DNA of 64,000 nt from Candidatus Cloacimonas sp. (GCA_023227825.1 JALOCJ010000003.1:186001-250000); one strand, 5' to 3'. Shown: positions 1 to 8,741, counted from the first letter of the stretch. Notes: generated by a model not told the origin, from the letters alone. Program-made: numbers and translations.

Positions 1-384
1 TATCGGAAAAATACCATCTGCATAGGTCGCAAATATGTTAAACCCCGTCTTACAGACCAAAATACTCTAATTGGTAGCAAGATGAAGAACCTGGCAATTA
101 TTTATGAAGATGTTTCTGATAGCTACAAGCTAGAGCTGAAACAATATGCCCTTCTCAATGCTGTAAATGTTCCTAAAGAGAAATTGCTTCCTAATGCTTA
201 CGCACTGTGGGTTAAAATGATGTTCAAGTTTGCCAAAGCCGATCCAGAACATATAGACCTGACTACACTAACCTATTCCGATCTGCAAACAATGGGTGAT
301 GACATCCTTTCTATCGCGTCTGCCGTCGTTAATGGTTATATGGCTAATGTTCCCGGTGCCGAAACACTAACCGCTAATATGTAA
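1..384 (+). CDS. Unrecognised protein, 3' part (gene enters from left edge)
   Basis: The reading frame is open from the first base of the window to the stop at 384, so this is probably the C-terminal 127 residues of a longer gene and not the 100-residue ORF that starts at the ATG at 82. No good ribosome-binding site precedes that ATG. The visible protein is soluble-looking, begins with a basic segment (RKYVKPRL) and has an alternating hydrophobic helix pattern. I recognise no family. A short ORF follows 12 bases downstream with its own ribosome-binding site and the pair ends at a terminator, which suggests a small operon continuing to the left. Confidence 0.55.
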   Translation, partial: YRKNTICIGRKYVKPRLTDQNTLIGSKMKNLAIIYEDVSDSYKLELKQYALLNAVNVPKEKLLPNAYALWVKMMFKFAKADPEHIDLTTLTYSDLQTMGDDILSIASAVVNGYMANVPGAETLTANM

Positions 385-396
385 TAGGAGTTAATA

Positions 397-561
397 ATGA
401 ACGATAATAATATCCTCATAAAAGAACTCGCTAACCGTATCAATCAACTGGTAAACATCCCTCTGATCAACGAGCAGAATGAACAGGCATTCTTTGAATT
501 GGTAATCTCTATTCTGCTTGGTATCTTCCTAGATGAAGTTGATAAGCAAATACTCAAGTAG
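397..561 (+). CDS. Small hypothetical protein (54 aa)
   Basis: This 54-codon ORF starts at ATG 397, preceded by TAGGAG at a good distance, and ends in TAG at 559-561. The protein is acidic and amphipathic, with a hydrophobic stretch around residues 35-45 (VISILLGIF) flanked by charged residues, so it could be a small membrane-associated or helical adaptor protein. It lies 12 bases after the preceding gene and just before a rho-independent terminator, so it is probably the last cistron of that operon. The function is unknown. Support is ribosome-binding site, position and codon structure only. Confidence 0.5.
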   Translation: MNDNNILIKELANRINQLVNIPLINEQNEQAFFELVISILLGIFLDEVDKQILK

Positions 562-583
562 CTATTTGTCACTCGTAAAATAC

Positions 584-614
584 AAACCCCGGTTGGCTGC
601 CGGGGTTTTTGTTT
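584..614 (+). terminator. Rho-independent terminator
   Basis: A 9-bp GC-rich stem (AAACCCCGG / CCGGGGTTT) with a 7-base loop is followed by TTGTTT. It lies 23 bases after the stop of the 54-residue ORF. Confidence 0.85.
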
Positions 615-632
615 ACTTTAAGTTTTATTTCC

Positions 633-710
633 CGCAGATTACGCAGATTTTGTTTCACGCAGATTACTCAGATAACGCAGATAACGCAGATAACTCAGAT
701 TTCGCAGATT
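633..710 (+). repeat. CGCAGATTA-type short tandem repeats
   Basis: About eight degenerate copies of a 7-9 base unit (CGCAGATTA, variants CTCAGATAA and CGCAGATAA) run in tandem. The same unit recurs singly or in pairs at about 2626-2646, 26471-26504 (reverse), 41032-41060 and 55330-55348 (reverse), always between genes. The following 711-916 shows no gene or strong structure that I can support. Confidence 0.7.
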
Positions 711-916
711 TTAACAATGAGAAGGGAAAATAAGTTTTAGCGGGTTGGGATACACTCAGCCCTTGGCCCTCTGTCCCTCAGCTCTTTGTCCCTCAGCCCT
801 GATACTTTGATAGCGACGGTGGCGTAAGCCCCTCGTTAAAAGCTGTTTCCTGCAAGAATATCGAGAAAGAGCTTATCGGATTATTTAGAAAAATAAGCAG
901 AAAATAACTGGTTCAG

Positions 917-1633
917 CTACAATAATTTATTGAACAGTAATGCAATAGACAACGCCCAAGAATAACTGACTAAGGTCCCCACCAGGATATAATTACTATA
1001 ATTTTCTGTATTTCTATCTTGTATTTCTGGTAAGCGCATTAGTGATTTTGCAGCTATCAGAAAACCGATTAACTCATAATGCTCGATCAGGACAGCAATA
1101 GTAATTAACAACCGTTCGCTCATACCAATTAATCGGGAAGCTTGATATTGATGGTTATCTTTTTCATACACTTCTTTCAGGATAACTTTTAATATGCTAT
1201 CGGTGAAGAAGATGCCTCCGAAAACAGTGACAGTAAACAGGATCAGATACTGTAACAGCAAATCAACAAATAATCTGTTTACGCAGGAAAGAATATAAAT
1301 TCTATCAGGTACAGAAATAAACCAAACAGCTAAAATAATGGTAATAATGTGAATTATCTGGTCAACAAGAAACAACAGCCATTCCTTATTATCCAAAAGT
1401 GGATGCAGTAAATTCTTTCCGTAGTCCACAACTCCATGCAGAAAAGCCAAAATCAGGAGAGTTAAAATGACCTTAGCTGATAGTAGATTTGCCGTAAAAA
1501 TAAGCATTACAGCTAAATATATCAGGCAATGTAAAACTAAACCCCAAATATATTTCTTACTTTTAATCAGCCAGCCGTTCTGGAGTAAAAAATCGCTCAC
1601 AAATAAAGCTAATAATAAGCGCCAGAGGAGCAT
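917..1633 (-). CDS. DUF3307 family membrane protein
   Basis: The 238-residue protein is almost entirely hydrophobic helices, and its N-terminus (LLALFVSDFLLQ) is the typical start of DUF3307 proteins. The sequence HGVVDYGKN near residue 65 is also typical of the family. It should be an integral inner-membrane protein with about six or seven helices. In many genomes DUF3307 genes sit next to SatD-family genes, and here the upstream gene at 1787-2458 on the same strand is SatD-like, which supports both calls. The two are separated by 153 bases that contain a perfect palindrome. No biochemical function is known to me. Confidence 0.75.
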   Translation of the reverse strand: MLLWRLLLALFVSDFLLQNGWLIKSKKYIWGLVLHCLIYLAVMLIFTANLLSAKVILTLLILAFLHGVVDYGKNLLHPLLDNKEWLLFLVDQIIHIITIILAVWFISVPDRIYILSCVNRLFVDLLLQYLILFTVTVFGGIFFTDSILKVILKEVYEKDNHQYQASRLIGMSERLLITIAVLIEHYELIGFLIAAKSLMRLPEIQDRNTENYSNYILVGTLVSYSWALSIALLFNKLL

Positions 1634-1725
1634 TATTTACCTTCTTTATCAGTAATTTGATATTGCAGGAAATCCACCCGTCCTGTTTTTTAATGAACCC
1701 CCCGTCTTTGGTTGATTTCACGATA

Positions 1726-1745
1726 GTCAACCATATATGGTTGAC
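1726..1745. repeat. Perfect 20-bp palindrome between satD-like and DUF3307 genes
   Basis: GTCAACCATATATGGTTGAC is identical to its own reverse complement. A second half-match (GGAAGTCAATCATATTCGGTTGACC) follows at 1751-1776. The GGTTGAC core is shared with the 53-bp repeats at 26 kb and 51 kb. It could be an operator or a relic of that repeat family. Confidence 0.6.
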
Positions 1746-1786
1746 ATATAGGAAGTCAATCATATTCGGTTGACCATTGGTAAATT

Positions 1787-2458
1787 TCAACATTGAACAT
1801 CTTGATTTTCTAAAGGTATTGTGGTGCAAAATAGTTCCATAGCTTGAGTAAATAAATTCCAGTTTGCTCTTTTTAACAAGCGATCAATATTTTGCTTGCT
1901 AACTCCTAAATTTTGGGCTGCTTGCTGATATGTTAAACCTGTAAGAATTTGTGCTATAGCTTTTTTTTGATCATAGCTATGAGACCTTTCCAAATCATCA
2001 CAAAAAGCGAGAACCGTATTGTAGCATTTATCCAGGAAGGGATGGTTGAAATACACAATACTCAAGCGTTTTTTATTAACTGTCTCATCAAAACTATTCA
2101 TTGCATAACGGGAATTATGATAAGCACTGCCATCCATTTGATAGCTGTTGCTCTTACCTTCAATAGTTCTTGTTCCAAATCCGATACCTGCCCTGAATAG
2201 AGGAATCGGTTCAATTCCACATAACGAAAGACGATTTCTGAAGGTAAAAAGAAAGTGATAAAAATAGGGAGGGGATTCAATACTGAATTGAAATTCATCA
2301 CCCTGGGTAACAGAAAAAGACATATAATCCGCCTGCGCTTGAGGGATTATTTTACACGCATATTGAAATGATTCGCTAATTTGGGTTTCCAATTGCTGTC
2401 TTTGGTTTATACCATATACCCTGGAGCGGATTATGTCACATGTTAGAACCGCTATCAT
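1787..2458 (-). CDS. SatD-like protein with C-terminal helix-turn-helix
   Basis: The 223-residue protein begins MIAVLTCDIIRSR, matching the SatD-family opening (vltgDIxxSR), and carries SVTQGDEFQ and FRAGIGFG, which resemble motifs in that nucleotidyl-cyclase-like fold. Residues about 165-195 (LTYQQAAQNLGVSKQNIDRLL) form a clear helix-turn-helix typical of sigma-factor region 4. It is therefore probably a small regulatory protein, perhaps controlling itself and the DUF3307 gene downstream. The start is the ATG at 2458. The exact ligand and role are unknown. The family call is from motif memory and partner gene. Confidence 0.7.
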   Translation of the reverse strand: MIAVLTCDIIRSRVYGINQRQQLETQISESFQYACKIIPQAQADYMSFSVTQGDEFQFSIESPPYFYHFLFTFRNRLSLCGIEPIPLFRAGIGFGTRTIEGKSNSYQMDGSAYHNSRYAMNSFDETVNKKRLSIVYFNHPFLDKCYNTVLAFCDDLERSHSYDQKKAIAQILTGLTYQQAAQNLGVSKQNIDRLLKRANWNLFTQAMELFCTTIPLENQDVQC

Positions 2459-2970
2459 AAATCTATCCTTAAGGCATTTATCTTTTTATAACTTTTTATT
2501 TCTATCAGTATAGGATGTCAAGAAAAAAGCTAAGGATGATGGGGATGGTAAACATTTCTATTATGATTTCTGTTAGTTAGGATTTGTTACTATTTGAATA
2601 AGTTATAGCCAATCCAATTATGTTTCACGCAGATTACGCAGATTTTTAATAATGGAAAAAGGATAATATGGCGAGGTGGTGAGATAGCGAGATGGTAAGC
2701 GCATTAGTGATTTTGTAGATTTTTATAAATGGTATAAAGTGCCGATATGATTAATAAGTGCTGCTTAATTTATTTAAGGTGTTATAATTACATAGGTGAC
2801 AAGGACTCCCGACTTTAAACAGGGACACCTTCTTCCCGAAGATTTTCCTTGAACAAATTATAGTGATTGAAATAATGGTATTTAATGAAAAATCAGGATG
2901 GAAAAAGATGAGTAGGGAATGTCAGCAGAGGAACAAGATCATCTTTTAATATATAAAAAAGGAGCTTAAG
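2459..2970. other. Intergenic region, divergent promoters, no gene seen
   Basis: This 512-base gap lies between the divergent satD-like gene and ribH. It contains one CGCAGATTA-type repeat (about 2626-2646) and a motif at about 2803-2816 (CAAGGACTCCCGAC) related to motifs at 26622 and 51471. The ribH ribosome-binding site AAAGGAG is at 2958-2964. I looked for an FMN riboswitch before ribH and did not find its conserved core. Confidence 0.5.
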
Positions 2971-3450
2971 ATGAAAGTTATGGAAGGAAAGCTTATTTCC
3001 AGGGGTTATAAATTTGCTCTGGTAGTGAGCCGTTTTAATGAATTTATCAGTTCCCGATTACTGGAAGGAGCTTTGGATTGCCTCAAGCGCCACGAAGTAA
3101 ACGATGAAGATATCAGCATAATATGGGTTCCGGGTGCTTTTGAAATACCTCTGGTAGCAAAAGAATCCGCATTAAAAAAAGATATTGATGCCGTTATCTG
3201 TTTGGGAGCTATAATTCGGGGTGCAACTCCCCACTTTGAATATATCAGTGCAGAAGTTACCAAAGGTATTGCGGCAGTGGGCTTGGAAACCCGCAAACCT
3301 ATTATTTACGGTGTTTTAACAACTGATAGTATTGACCAGGCAATAGAACGCTCTGGCGCAAAAGCCGGTAACAAAGGTTTCACAGCAGCAAGTTCTGCTT
3401 TGGAAATGCTGAATCTTTTGGCTGAAATGAAAAATGGGGCAAAGGCGTAA
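2971..3450 (+). CDS. ribH: 6,7-dimethyl-8-ribityllumazine synthase
   Basis: The enzyme condenses 3,4-dihydroxy-2-butanone 4-phosphate with 5-amino-6-ribitylaminouracil to form lumazine, the penultimate step of riboflavin synthesis. The 159-residue length is normal. Family motifs are SRFNEFIS (20-27), WVPGAFEIP (52-60) and GAIIRGATPHFE (79-90), with the catalytic histidine at H88 as in other members. The start ATG follows AAAGGAG. The stop overlaps the start of nusB by 17 bases, a common ribH-nusB arrangement. No other rib genes are in the window. Confidence 0.97.
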   Translation: MKVMEGKLISRGYKFALVVSRFNEFISSRLLEGALDCLKRHEVNDEDISIIWVPGAFEIPLVAKESALKKDIDAVICLGAIIRGATPHFEYISAEVTKGIAAVGLETRKPIIYGVLTTDSIDQAIERSGAKAGNKGFTAASSALEMLNLLAEMKNGAKA

Positions 3451-3895
3451 AGCACGCGAAATAGCTGTTCAGTGCCTATATTCTCTTGAATTTTCAGATG
3501 TGGAAAAGAACTATCGGGAATATGGTCTTTTGAATGAATATCCTGATATTTTGCTTTCTTTGGCAAAATCAGAACACATTCAACCCAATTCTCCTGTTTA
3601 TGCTTTTGCTGATGAACTGGTAAAAAACACGATCATCAATATTGAACAGGTGGAATCAGAAATTGATAAGTTAAGCGATAATTGGGAGCTGGAAGATATT
3701 GCTCTGTTGGATCGCAACATTTTGTGCCTTGCTGTTTACGAACTTTTGTTTACGGATACTCCAGCACCCGTAGTAATCAATGAAGCGATTGAGATTGCCA
3801 AAAAATTCAGCAGTGAGGCATCCGGTAAATTCATCAACGGCATTCTGGATGCTTTAAATAAAGAAATATTGAATAAAGGAAAACTACCCAATTAG
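3434..3895 (+). CDS. nusB: Transcription antitermination protein NusB
   Basis: NusB binds boxA RNA with NusE (S10) and promotes antitermination in rRNA operons. The 153-residue, mostly helical protein starts with the family signature RRKAREIAVQCLYSLEF and ends with VVINEAIEIAKKFS and FINGILDAL, both diagnostic. The start ATG at 3434 lies inside the 3' end of ribH, so translation is probably coupled. Confidence 0.95.
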   Translation: MGQRRKAREIAVQCLYSLEFSDVEKNYREYGLLNEYPDILLSLAKSEHIQPNSPVYAFADELVKNTIINIEQVESEIDKLSDNWELEDIALLDRNILCLAVYELLFTDTPAPVVINEAIEIAKKFSSEASGKFINGILDALNKEILNKGKLPN

Positions 3896-3898
3896 ACA

Positions 3899-4813
3899 AT
3901 GGAAAAAATTAAATGTTCTGTCGGAATATTTGCCCATAACGAAGCAGGCAATATTATTTCTTTACTGGAAGCAATTGAAAACCAGGAATTGCGGGAGACC
4001 GAAATCAGCGAAGTGATTGTTGTTTCCAGTGCCAGCACCGATGGAACAGACCAACTGGTAAGTTCTTTTGCAGAAACCCATAAAAATGTAAAGCTTCTCA
4101 CTCAGGCAAAAAGGGAAGGTAAGTCCTCCGCTATTAATCTTTTTTTAGCTAATGCTCAGGAAGATATAGCTGTAATTATCAGTGCTGATGTTATTCCTGC
4201 CAAACAGACCATTGAGAAATTGGTCTCTGCTTTTAGAAATCCTGAAATAGGTGCTACGGGAGGTAGACCTGTTCCCGTAAATGAGGAAAACAGTTATTTG
4301 GGCTATATAGTTCATCTTTTATGGCGTTTACATCATCGGATGGCATTGATTTATCCCAAATTGGGAGAAATGATTGCCTTTCGTAAAGTGATGAATAGTA
4401 TTCCTAAAGACAGTGCAGTTGACGAAGCCAGCATTGAGGCAATAATAAGTGAGAAGGGCTTAAAACTTAAATACATACCTTCTGCCATTATAAATAATAA
4501 AGGAGCTGAAAATCTGGCGGACCATATAAAACAACGGCGTCGTATTCAGAACGGTCATTTATGGCTGAAAGCACATCAACATTATAAAGTTGTTTCTCAG
4601 GATAGCGGTATTTTACTGAAAGTTGTTTTACAGGAGCTGAAGGAAATGCCTGATACCTTTTTTAAATTAACAGGAGCCATTCTCCTGGAAGTTTTCTGTC
4701 GCCTGCTTGGCAGCTGGGACTATTATGTGCAAGGGAAAAATCCTTTTACCTGGGAAATAGCGCATTCCACAAAGGACTTAAACCAACCGAAAAGGGATAG
4801 AAAACAGAAATGA
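3899..4813 (+). CDS. Glycosyltransferase family 2 protein
   Basis: This 304-residue protein shows a GT-A fold. The nucleotide-binding start is FAHNEAGNIISLLEAI (11-26), followed by VVSSASTDGT (41-50) in place of the usual DDGSTDGT, and SADVIP (95-100) in the position of the DXD metal-binding motif, where the first acidic residue is replaced by serine. A hydrophobic stretch near 255-275 may touch the membrane. It overlaps the next gene by 4 bases and starts 3 bases after nusB. With the radical SAM gene downstream it may form a small modification pathway, but donor and acceptor cannot be read from sequence. Confidence 0.8.
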   Translation: MEKIKCSVGIFAHNEAGNIISLLEAIENQELRETEISEVIVVSSASTDGTDQLVSSFAETHKNVKLLTQAKREGKSSAINLFLANAQEDIAVIISADVIPAKQTIEKLVSAFRNPEIGATGGRPVPVNEENSYLGYIVHLLWRLHHRMALIYPKLGEMIAFRKVMNSIPKDSAVDEASIEAIISEKGLKLKYIPSAIINNKGAENLADHIKQRRRIQNGHLWLKAHQHYKVVSQDSGILLKVVLQELKEMPDTFFKLTGAILLEVFCRLLGSWDYYVQGKNPFTWEIAHSTKDLNQPKRDRKQK

Positions 4814-5892
4814 TTTACCTTATATTTCGCATTATTGGTTTCTGGCTAATGAAAAACCTGGGTTTTCCTCATTTGATGCCTATGAATTATACTGTCAGTT
4901 TGCTTTACACTTGTAATTCGCGTTGTAATACCTGTAATATCTGGAAAAAGCAGGCAAAAAATCTAACCTTGGATGAATATAAAAAGATTTTCAAAAATAT
5001 CGGCAAATCTCCATATTGGATAACTTTCAGCGGAGGAGAACCATTTTTGCGGAGTGATATTGTGGAAGTGGTAACCGCTATCTATAAATTAAGTCATCCG
5101 CGCATTATTAATATTCCTACGAACGGTATATTGGTTCAGACCATAATAGAAAAAACAGATGCTATTGCTAGTGCTTGTCCTAAAGCTCAAATAATAATTA
5201 ATGTTTCTATTGACGGTATAGAAGAACAACACGATAAAATTCGCAATGTTCCCGGAAACTATAAAAAAGCAATTACTACTTTTAACGGTCTGAAAGCCCT
5301 GAAGCATAAAAACCTCAGCGTTGGTATGCACACTGTTATTTCCCGGTTTAATGTAGATAGTTTTCCTTCTATTGCCAATGCATTAATGCGTTTGAAACCC
5401 GATAGCTATATTACTGAAATTGCAGAAGAAAGAGTGGAACTGGATACAATGGGAACAGATATTACTCCTTCCCTAATTGCCTATAAAAGTGCAATTGATT
5501 ATCTTATCCATAGAATCAAAAATAGCAAATATAAAGGAATGAGCAAGGTTACTATGGCTTTTCGCATTGAATATTACAATCTTGTAAAAAAGATTATGCG
5601 GGATAAAAGGCAAATTATTCCCTGTTATTCAGGAGTTGCTTCTTGTCAGATCTCTCCCGATGGCGATATTTGGAGCTGTTGTATAAAAGCCAAGTCCCTG
5701 GGAAACTTACGGAAAAATAACTATAATTTTCATAAAATCTGGTTTTCTCCGCATGCTGAAATGGAACGCCGTTCAATTCATAAGAAGAAGTGTTGGTGTC
5801 CTTTAGCCAATGCTGCCTATACAAATATGCTGTTACATCTACCAACTCTATTTCGTGTTTCCTGGCGCAGTTTTATTTGTTGGTGGAGCTAA
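4810..5892 (+). CDS. Radical SAM protein with C-terminal SPASM-like cysteines
   Basis: The [4Fe-4S]-binding motif is C35-x3-C39-x2-C42, followed by FSGGEPFL, the SAM-binding GGE motif, at about residue 75. A C-terminal cysteine-rich part (CYSGVASCQISPDGDIWSCC and later KKCWCP) resembles a SPASM/twitch extension carrying an auxiliary cluster. The N-terminal 25 residues are hydrophobic. At 360 residues it is normal for the family. It overlaps the glycosyltransferase gene by 4 bases. Substrate unknown. Possible roles are modification of a peptide, lipid or sugar made with the neighbouring glycosyltransferase. Confidence 0.85.
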   Translation: MIYLIFRIIGFWLMKNLGFPHLMPMNYTVSLLYTCNSRCNTCNIWKKQAKNLTLDEYKKIFKNIGKSPYWITFSGGEPFLRSDIVEVVTAIYKLSHPRIINIPTNGILVQTIIEKTDAIASACPKAQIIINVSIDGIEEQHDKIRNVPGNYKKAITTFNGLKALKHKNLSVGMHTVISRFNVDSFPSIANALMRLKPDSYITEIAEERVELDTMGTDITPSLIAYKSAIDYLIHRIKNSKYKGMSKVTMAFRIEYYNLVKKIMRDKRQIIPCYSGVASCQISPDGDIWSCCIKAKSLGNLRKNNYNFHKIWFSPHAEMERRSIHKKKCWCPLANAAYTNMLLHLPTLFRVSWRSFICWWS

Positions 5893-5894
5893 AA

Positions 5895-7304
5895 ATGGTT
5901 TCTTTACAAAGTTTGCAGTCATCTCCTCCCCGCAGTGTATGTGAATATAAAGCATCCCGGGAAGGTCGTTTTGCCTGGTTTTTACTCACCTGGCATCCGG
6001 AGAAGGATTTTGTGCTGGAAGAAATCGTTGCCGAAATAAAGCTGGAAATTCTTAATTCCAGAGTTGGTTCTTTATCGCGTCTGGAAATTGAGAAGTGGAT
6101 GAAACAATTCTTTGCTGATTTGCATTGGAAACTTTATGGTCTCTTGCATAAAACCGAACTGGTGGAAAAAGGTATCTCTCTGTTTTTTGGTGTCCTCTAT
6201 GATAATGAGCTTTATTTTGTTCAGTTTGGTCGCATCTTTTGTCTTTTAACCGATAACAAAAAAATAAGGCATATAGGACGGGATTGGCATAATTATCGGG
6301 TTCAGTCATTAGACGGTTTACAACTGCTTGGTTTAAAGGACAGCGATCCTGTTATCAAACCTCAGCGTGCTTATATTGGAAGTAATCAACAGTTAATAGT
6401 TATTTCAGGGGAACTGGCACAAAAGATTTTCTCCAGTGTTGAAAATCCTTCTGCTCTAGAGACAGTAATTGAGACCTACGCTACAGAGGATAATCCCCTC
6501 TGGCTGATTCTGGAAGGGAAAGAGGAATTGGTTAAAACAAGGCGAAGAAAGCTATCCCGTTTGCAGGTAACCAGCATCATTCTTATTGTTTTAGCTTTGC
6601 TGGCTGCTTTATATATAATGGTTGGAAATCGTATTATTGACCAAACTGTGCATAAAATGCGCCTTTCTATCAAAGAAGAAAAGCCCTTACATTTGGAACA
6701 AATCCCTACAAACCTGAATATTACTAGTGAGAACCTGAAAAAATACATAGATAAACTGATAAATCTGCCAGCTCGCAATATTTCTTTCTCCATTGCCTGG
6801 AGCACGGAATTGCCATACACTGTTAGTTTATCACCTTCTTTTTCTTTAGGTACAATTTATTTGGTGTCTCACAACCGACTTAGTGCATACGATAAAAAGT
6901 CCCGTCAATTGCTCTGGACAAAAATACTGGAAGATGAAATTCGCTCTACAATAGTTCATCAAGGAATGCTGATTTTGTATCTGGCAAATCAGCAAATTAT
7001 CGGTTTTAATGATGCAGGAAATATTATTTGGCAACAGTATTTGCCTACCGAGAGTATAACAGGTGCTCGTTTTATTCCCTGCATTATTAAAAACAGTGAT
7101 GATCCTCGTTTAGATAGAAGTATAATGGTTATTCCTTCTAAGCGCGGAATCAGCATTCTTGATCCAGCTCGGGGTGAAACCCTTAGCAGTTTAACTTTTA
7201 AACACGATTTGGATGCTCTTTCCGTTTATGATAGCTTTGCCAATTGTTTTTATGCTGTTGTTGGTAATGCTGTTTTATGCGTAGAACTAAAGATTGTGAA
7301 TTAA
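5895..7304 (+). CDS. Membrane protein: PP2C-like N-domain, one TM helix, PQQ-like C-domain
   Basis: I chose the ATG at 5895 (after GGTGGAGC) over an in-frame start about 105 bases upstream inside the radical SAM gene. The protein is then 469 residues. Residues 1-215 are cytoplasmic and have a beta-rich pattern (GISLFFGVLYDNELYFVQFGR) reminiscent of PP2C-type phosphatase folds, but I see no metal-binding aspartates. Residues 224-244 form one transmembrane helix. The C-terminal part has repeats such as RLSAYDKKSRQLLWTK and IIGFNDAGNIIWQQ, typical of PQQ-like beta-propeller blades, and should face the periplasm. This looks like a signalling or sensor protein with no named family. The PP2C idea is weak inference. 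Confidence 0.55.
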   Translation: MVSLQSLQSSPPRSVCEYKASREGRFAWFLLTWHPEKDFVLEEIVAEIKLEILNSRVGSLSRLEIEKWMKQFFADLHWKLYGLLHKTELVEKGISLFFGVLYDNELYFVQFGRIFCLLTDNKKIRHIGRDWHNYRVQSLDGLQLLGLKDSDPVIKPQRAYIGSNQQLIVISGELAQKIFSSVENPSALETVIETYATEDNPLWLILEGKEELVKTRRRKLSRLQVTSIILIVLALLAALYIMVGNRIIDQTVHKMRLSIKEEKPLHLEQIPTNLNITSENLKKYIDKLINLPARNISFSIAWSTELPYTVSLSPSFSLGTIYLVSHNRLSAYDKKSRQLLWTKILEDEIRSTIVHQGMLILYLANQQIIGFNDAGNIIWQQYLPTESITGARFIPCIIKNSDDPRLDRSIMVIPSKRGISILDPARGETLSSLTFKHDLDALSVYDSFANCFYAVVGNAVLCVELKIVN

Positions 7305-7307
7305 GCT

Positions 7308-7979
7308 ATGAAACGCTCTCTTATTTTTTTCTACCTCTTACTTTTTGTGCCTTTTTTGGCAGTTGTAGTTGATAATCCTGTTAAAATTGGCTTTGCTCGT
7401 TTGCAATATGATGGGGGAGGCGATTGGTATAACGATCCGGAGGTCTTACCCAATCTGGCAAAATATGCCAATTTGGTGATAGGAGCAAGTTTTCCTATTG
7501 ACCAAAGTGTAGTAAAAGCATCTGATGCTAAACTATTTGATTACCCTTTTCTTTATTTAACCGGTCACGGAAATATTAAGTTTACTGAGCGGGAAGTAGA
7601 AAACCTCAGAACCTGGATGCTGCGGGGCGGTTTTTTATATGTTGATGACGATTATGGTATGGATGAGTCATTTCGCAGAGAAATAAAACGCATTTTTCCT
7701 GAAAGGGAACTTATTGAATTAGACCCTTCTTTTCCTCTGTTCAATTGTTTTTTTGATTTCAGCAACGGACTTCCCAAAATTCATTTGCACGATGGCAAAC
7801 CACCTCAGGCATTTGGAATTTTTGACGATAACGGACTTTTAATGTGTTTATATACTTATGAAACCAATATCAGTGACGGTTGGGCTGATCCTGAAACACA
7901 TAACGACCCACCTGAAGTAAGGGAAAAAGCTCTCAAATTCGGAGTAAATATCCTTTACTATGTGATGCATAAACAATGA
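7308..7979 (+). CDS. DUF4159 domain protein, exported
   Basis: The 223-residue protein has an N-terminal signal peptide (about 1-20). The mature region has the DUF4159 pattern: IGFARLQYDGGGDWYNDP, then YLTGHGNIKFT, then LRTWMLRGGFLYVDDDYG. Members of this family look like a periplasmic glutamine-amidotransferase-like fold and are often found with MoxR/DUF58/VWA genes. Here the Bat operon lies about 8 kb downstream, not adjacent. It overlaps the next gene by 4 bases (ATGA). Enzymatic function is unknown. Confidence 0.75.
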   Translation: MKRSLIFFYLLLFVPFLAVVVDNPVKIGFARLQYDGGGDWYNDPEVLPNLAKYANLVIGASFPIDQSVVKASDAKLFDYPFLYLTGHGNIKFTEREVENLRTWMLRGGFLYVDDDYGMDESFRREIKRIFPERELIELDPSFPLFNCFFDFSNGLPKIHLHDGKPPQAFGIFDDNGLLMCLYTYETNISDGWADPETHNDPPEVREKALKFGVNILYYVMHKQ

Positions 7980-8725
7980 ACATAATTGCTCTTTCCGATT
8001 GCCATTATAAATTTCACTGCACAAGCAATGCCGATCAAGATAGCGCTAACAAGCTAATCTGTTTTCTTAAAAGCATTCCGGGCAAATATGATTTAATGGT
8101 TCTTTCCGGAGATATTTTTGATTTCTGGCTGGAAGGAAAATTTACTGTTGTTAAACAATATTTCCCTGTGCTTTGTGCTTTATCCGCTATAAAAGAAAGC
8201 GGAACCCGCATAATTTACATCAGCGGTAATCACGATTTCTGGTTCGGGAACTTTTTATCCGCCTATATTGGCTGTGAAATTCATCCTGATGGTTTTACCC
8301 TTAATACGGATGGTAAAAAAATCCGTTTTGAACATGGCGATATCCACACTTTTAACGATTTGCGTTATCAGCTTTACCGTAAAGTTATCCGCTGGAAAGC
8401 TATGCGTAAAATTGCTTCCTTGTTACATCCCGATTTGGCTTTAACTATTGGCAGTTGCTTTTCCCGCACCAGCAGACAAAGGAAAGATAGTCAGGAACTT
8501 ATTGACAAAAAAAGCAAGGGCTTAAAAAATTACGCTAAATGGCTGATTGAACATAAAAAAGCCGATATTGTAGTTTTGGGACATAGTCATAAACCCGTTT
8601 TGGAAACTATTAGAGACGGCTTTTACCTTAATTGCGGTGACTGGATAACCTGCTTTTCTTATGTGGAAATTGATGCAGGAAAACCAGCCCTGAAAGAGTA
8701 TAACAAAGAAATTGAACCATTATAA
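7976..8725 (+). CDS. Metallophosphoesterase, LpxH-like (UDP-2,3-diacylglucosamine hydrolase)
   Basis: The calcineurin-type motifs are complete: D8-x-H10, GDIFDFW (45-51), GNHD (84-87), HGD (120-122) and GHSH (202-205). The GDIFDFW form and the size of 249 residues fit the LpxH group, which cleaves UDP-2,3-diacylglucosamine to lipid X in lipid A synthesis. This fits the lpxD, lpxC-fabZ and lpxA genes at 45-48 kb, which supply the earlier steps. Another phosphoesterase role cannot be excluded. The start overlaps the DUF4159 gene by 4 bases. Confidence 0.75.
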   Translation: MNIIALSDCHYKFHCTSNADQDSANKLICFLKSIPGKYDLMVLSGDIFDFWLEGKFTVVKQYFPVLCALSAIKESGTRIIYISGNHDFWFGNFLSAYIGCEIHPDGFTLNTDGKKIRFEHGDIHTFNDLRYQLYRKVIRWKAMRKIASLLHPDLALTIGSCFSRTSRQRKDSQELIDKKSKGLKNYAKWLIEHKKADIVVLGHSHKPVLETIRDGFYLNCGDWITCFSYVEIDAGKPALKEYNKEIEPL

Positions 8726-8741
8726 CATAAAGGAGTCCATT

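Noticed and set aside
1563..1829. 88-residue minus-strand ORF between satD-like and DUF3307 genes
   Set aside because: It overlaps both genes in a different frame and runs across the palindrome. No ribosome-binding site or protein-like sequence.
2781..2970. FMN riboswitch upstream of ribH
   Set aside because: The conserved core sequences of the element (AGGGGTC, GGTGAAATTCC-like) are not found.
5790..5894. Longer N-terminus for the membrane protein at 5895
   Set aside because: It lies in the radical SAM coding region, has no ribosome-binding site and adds a non-conserved segment.
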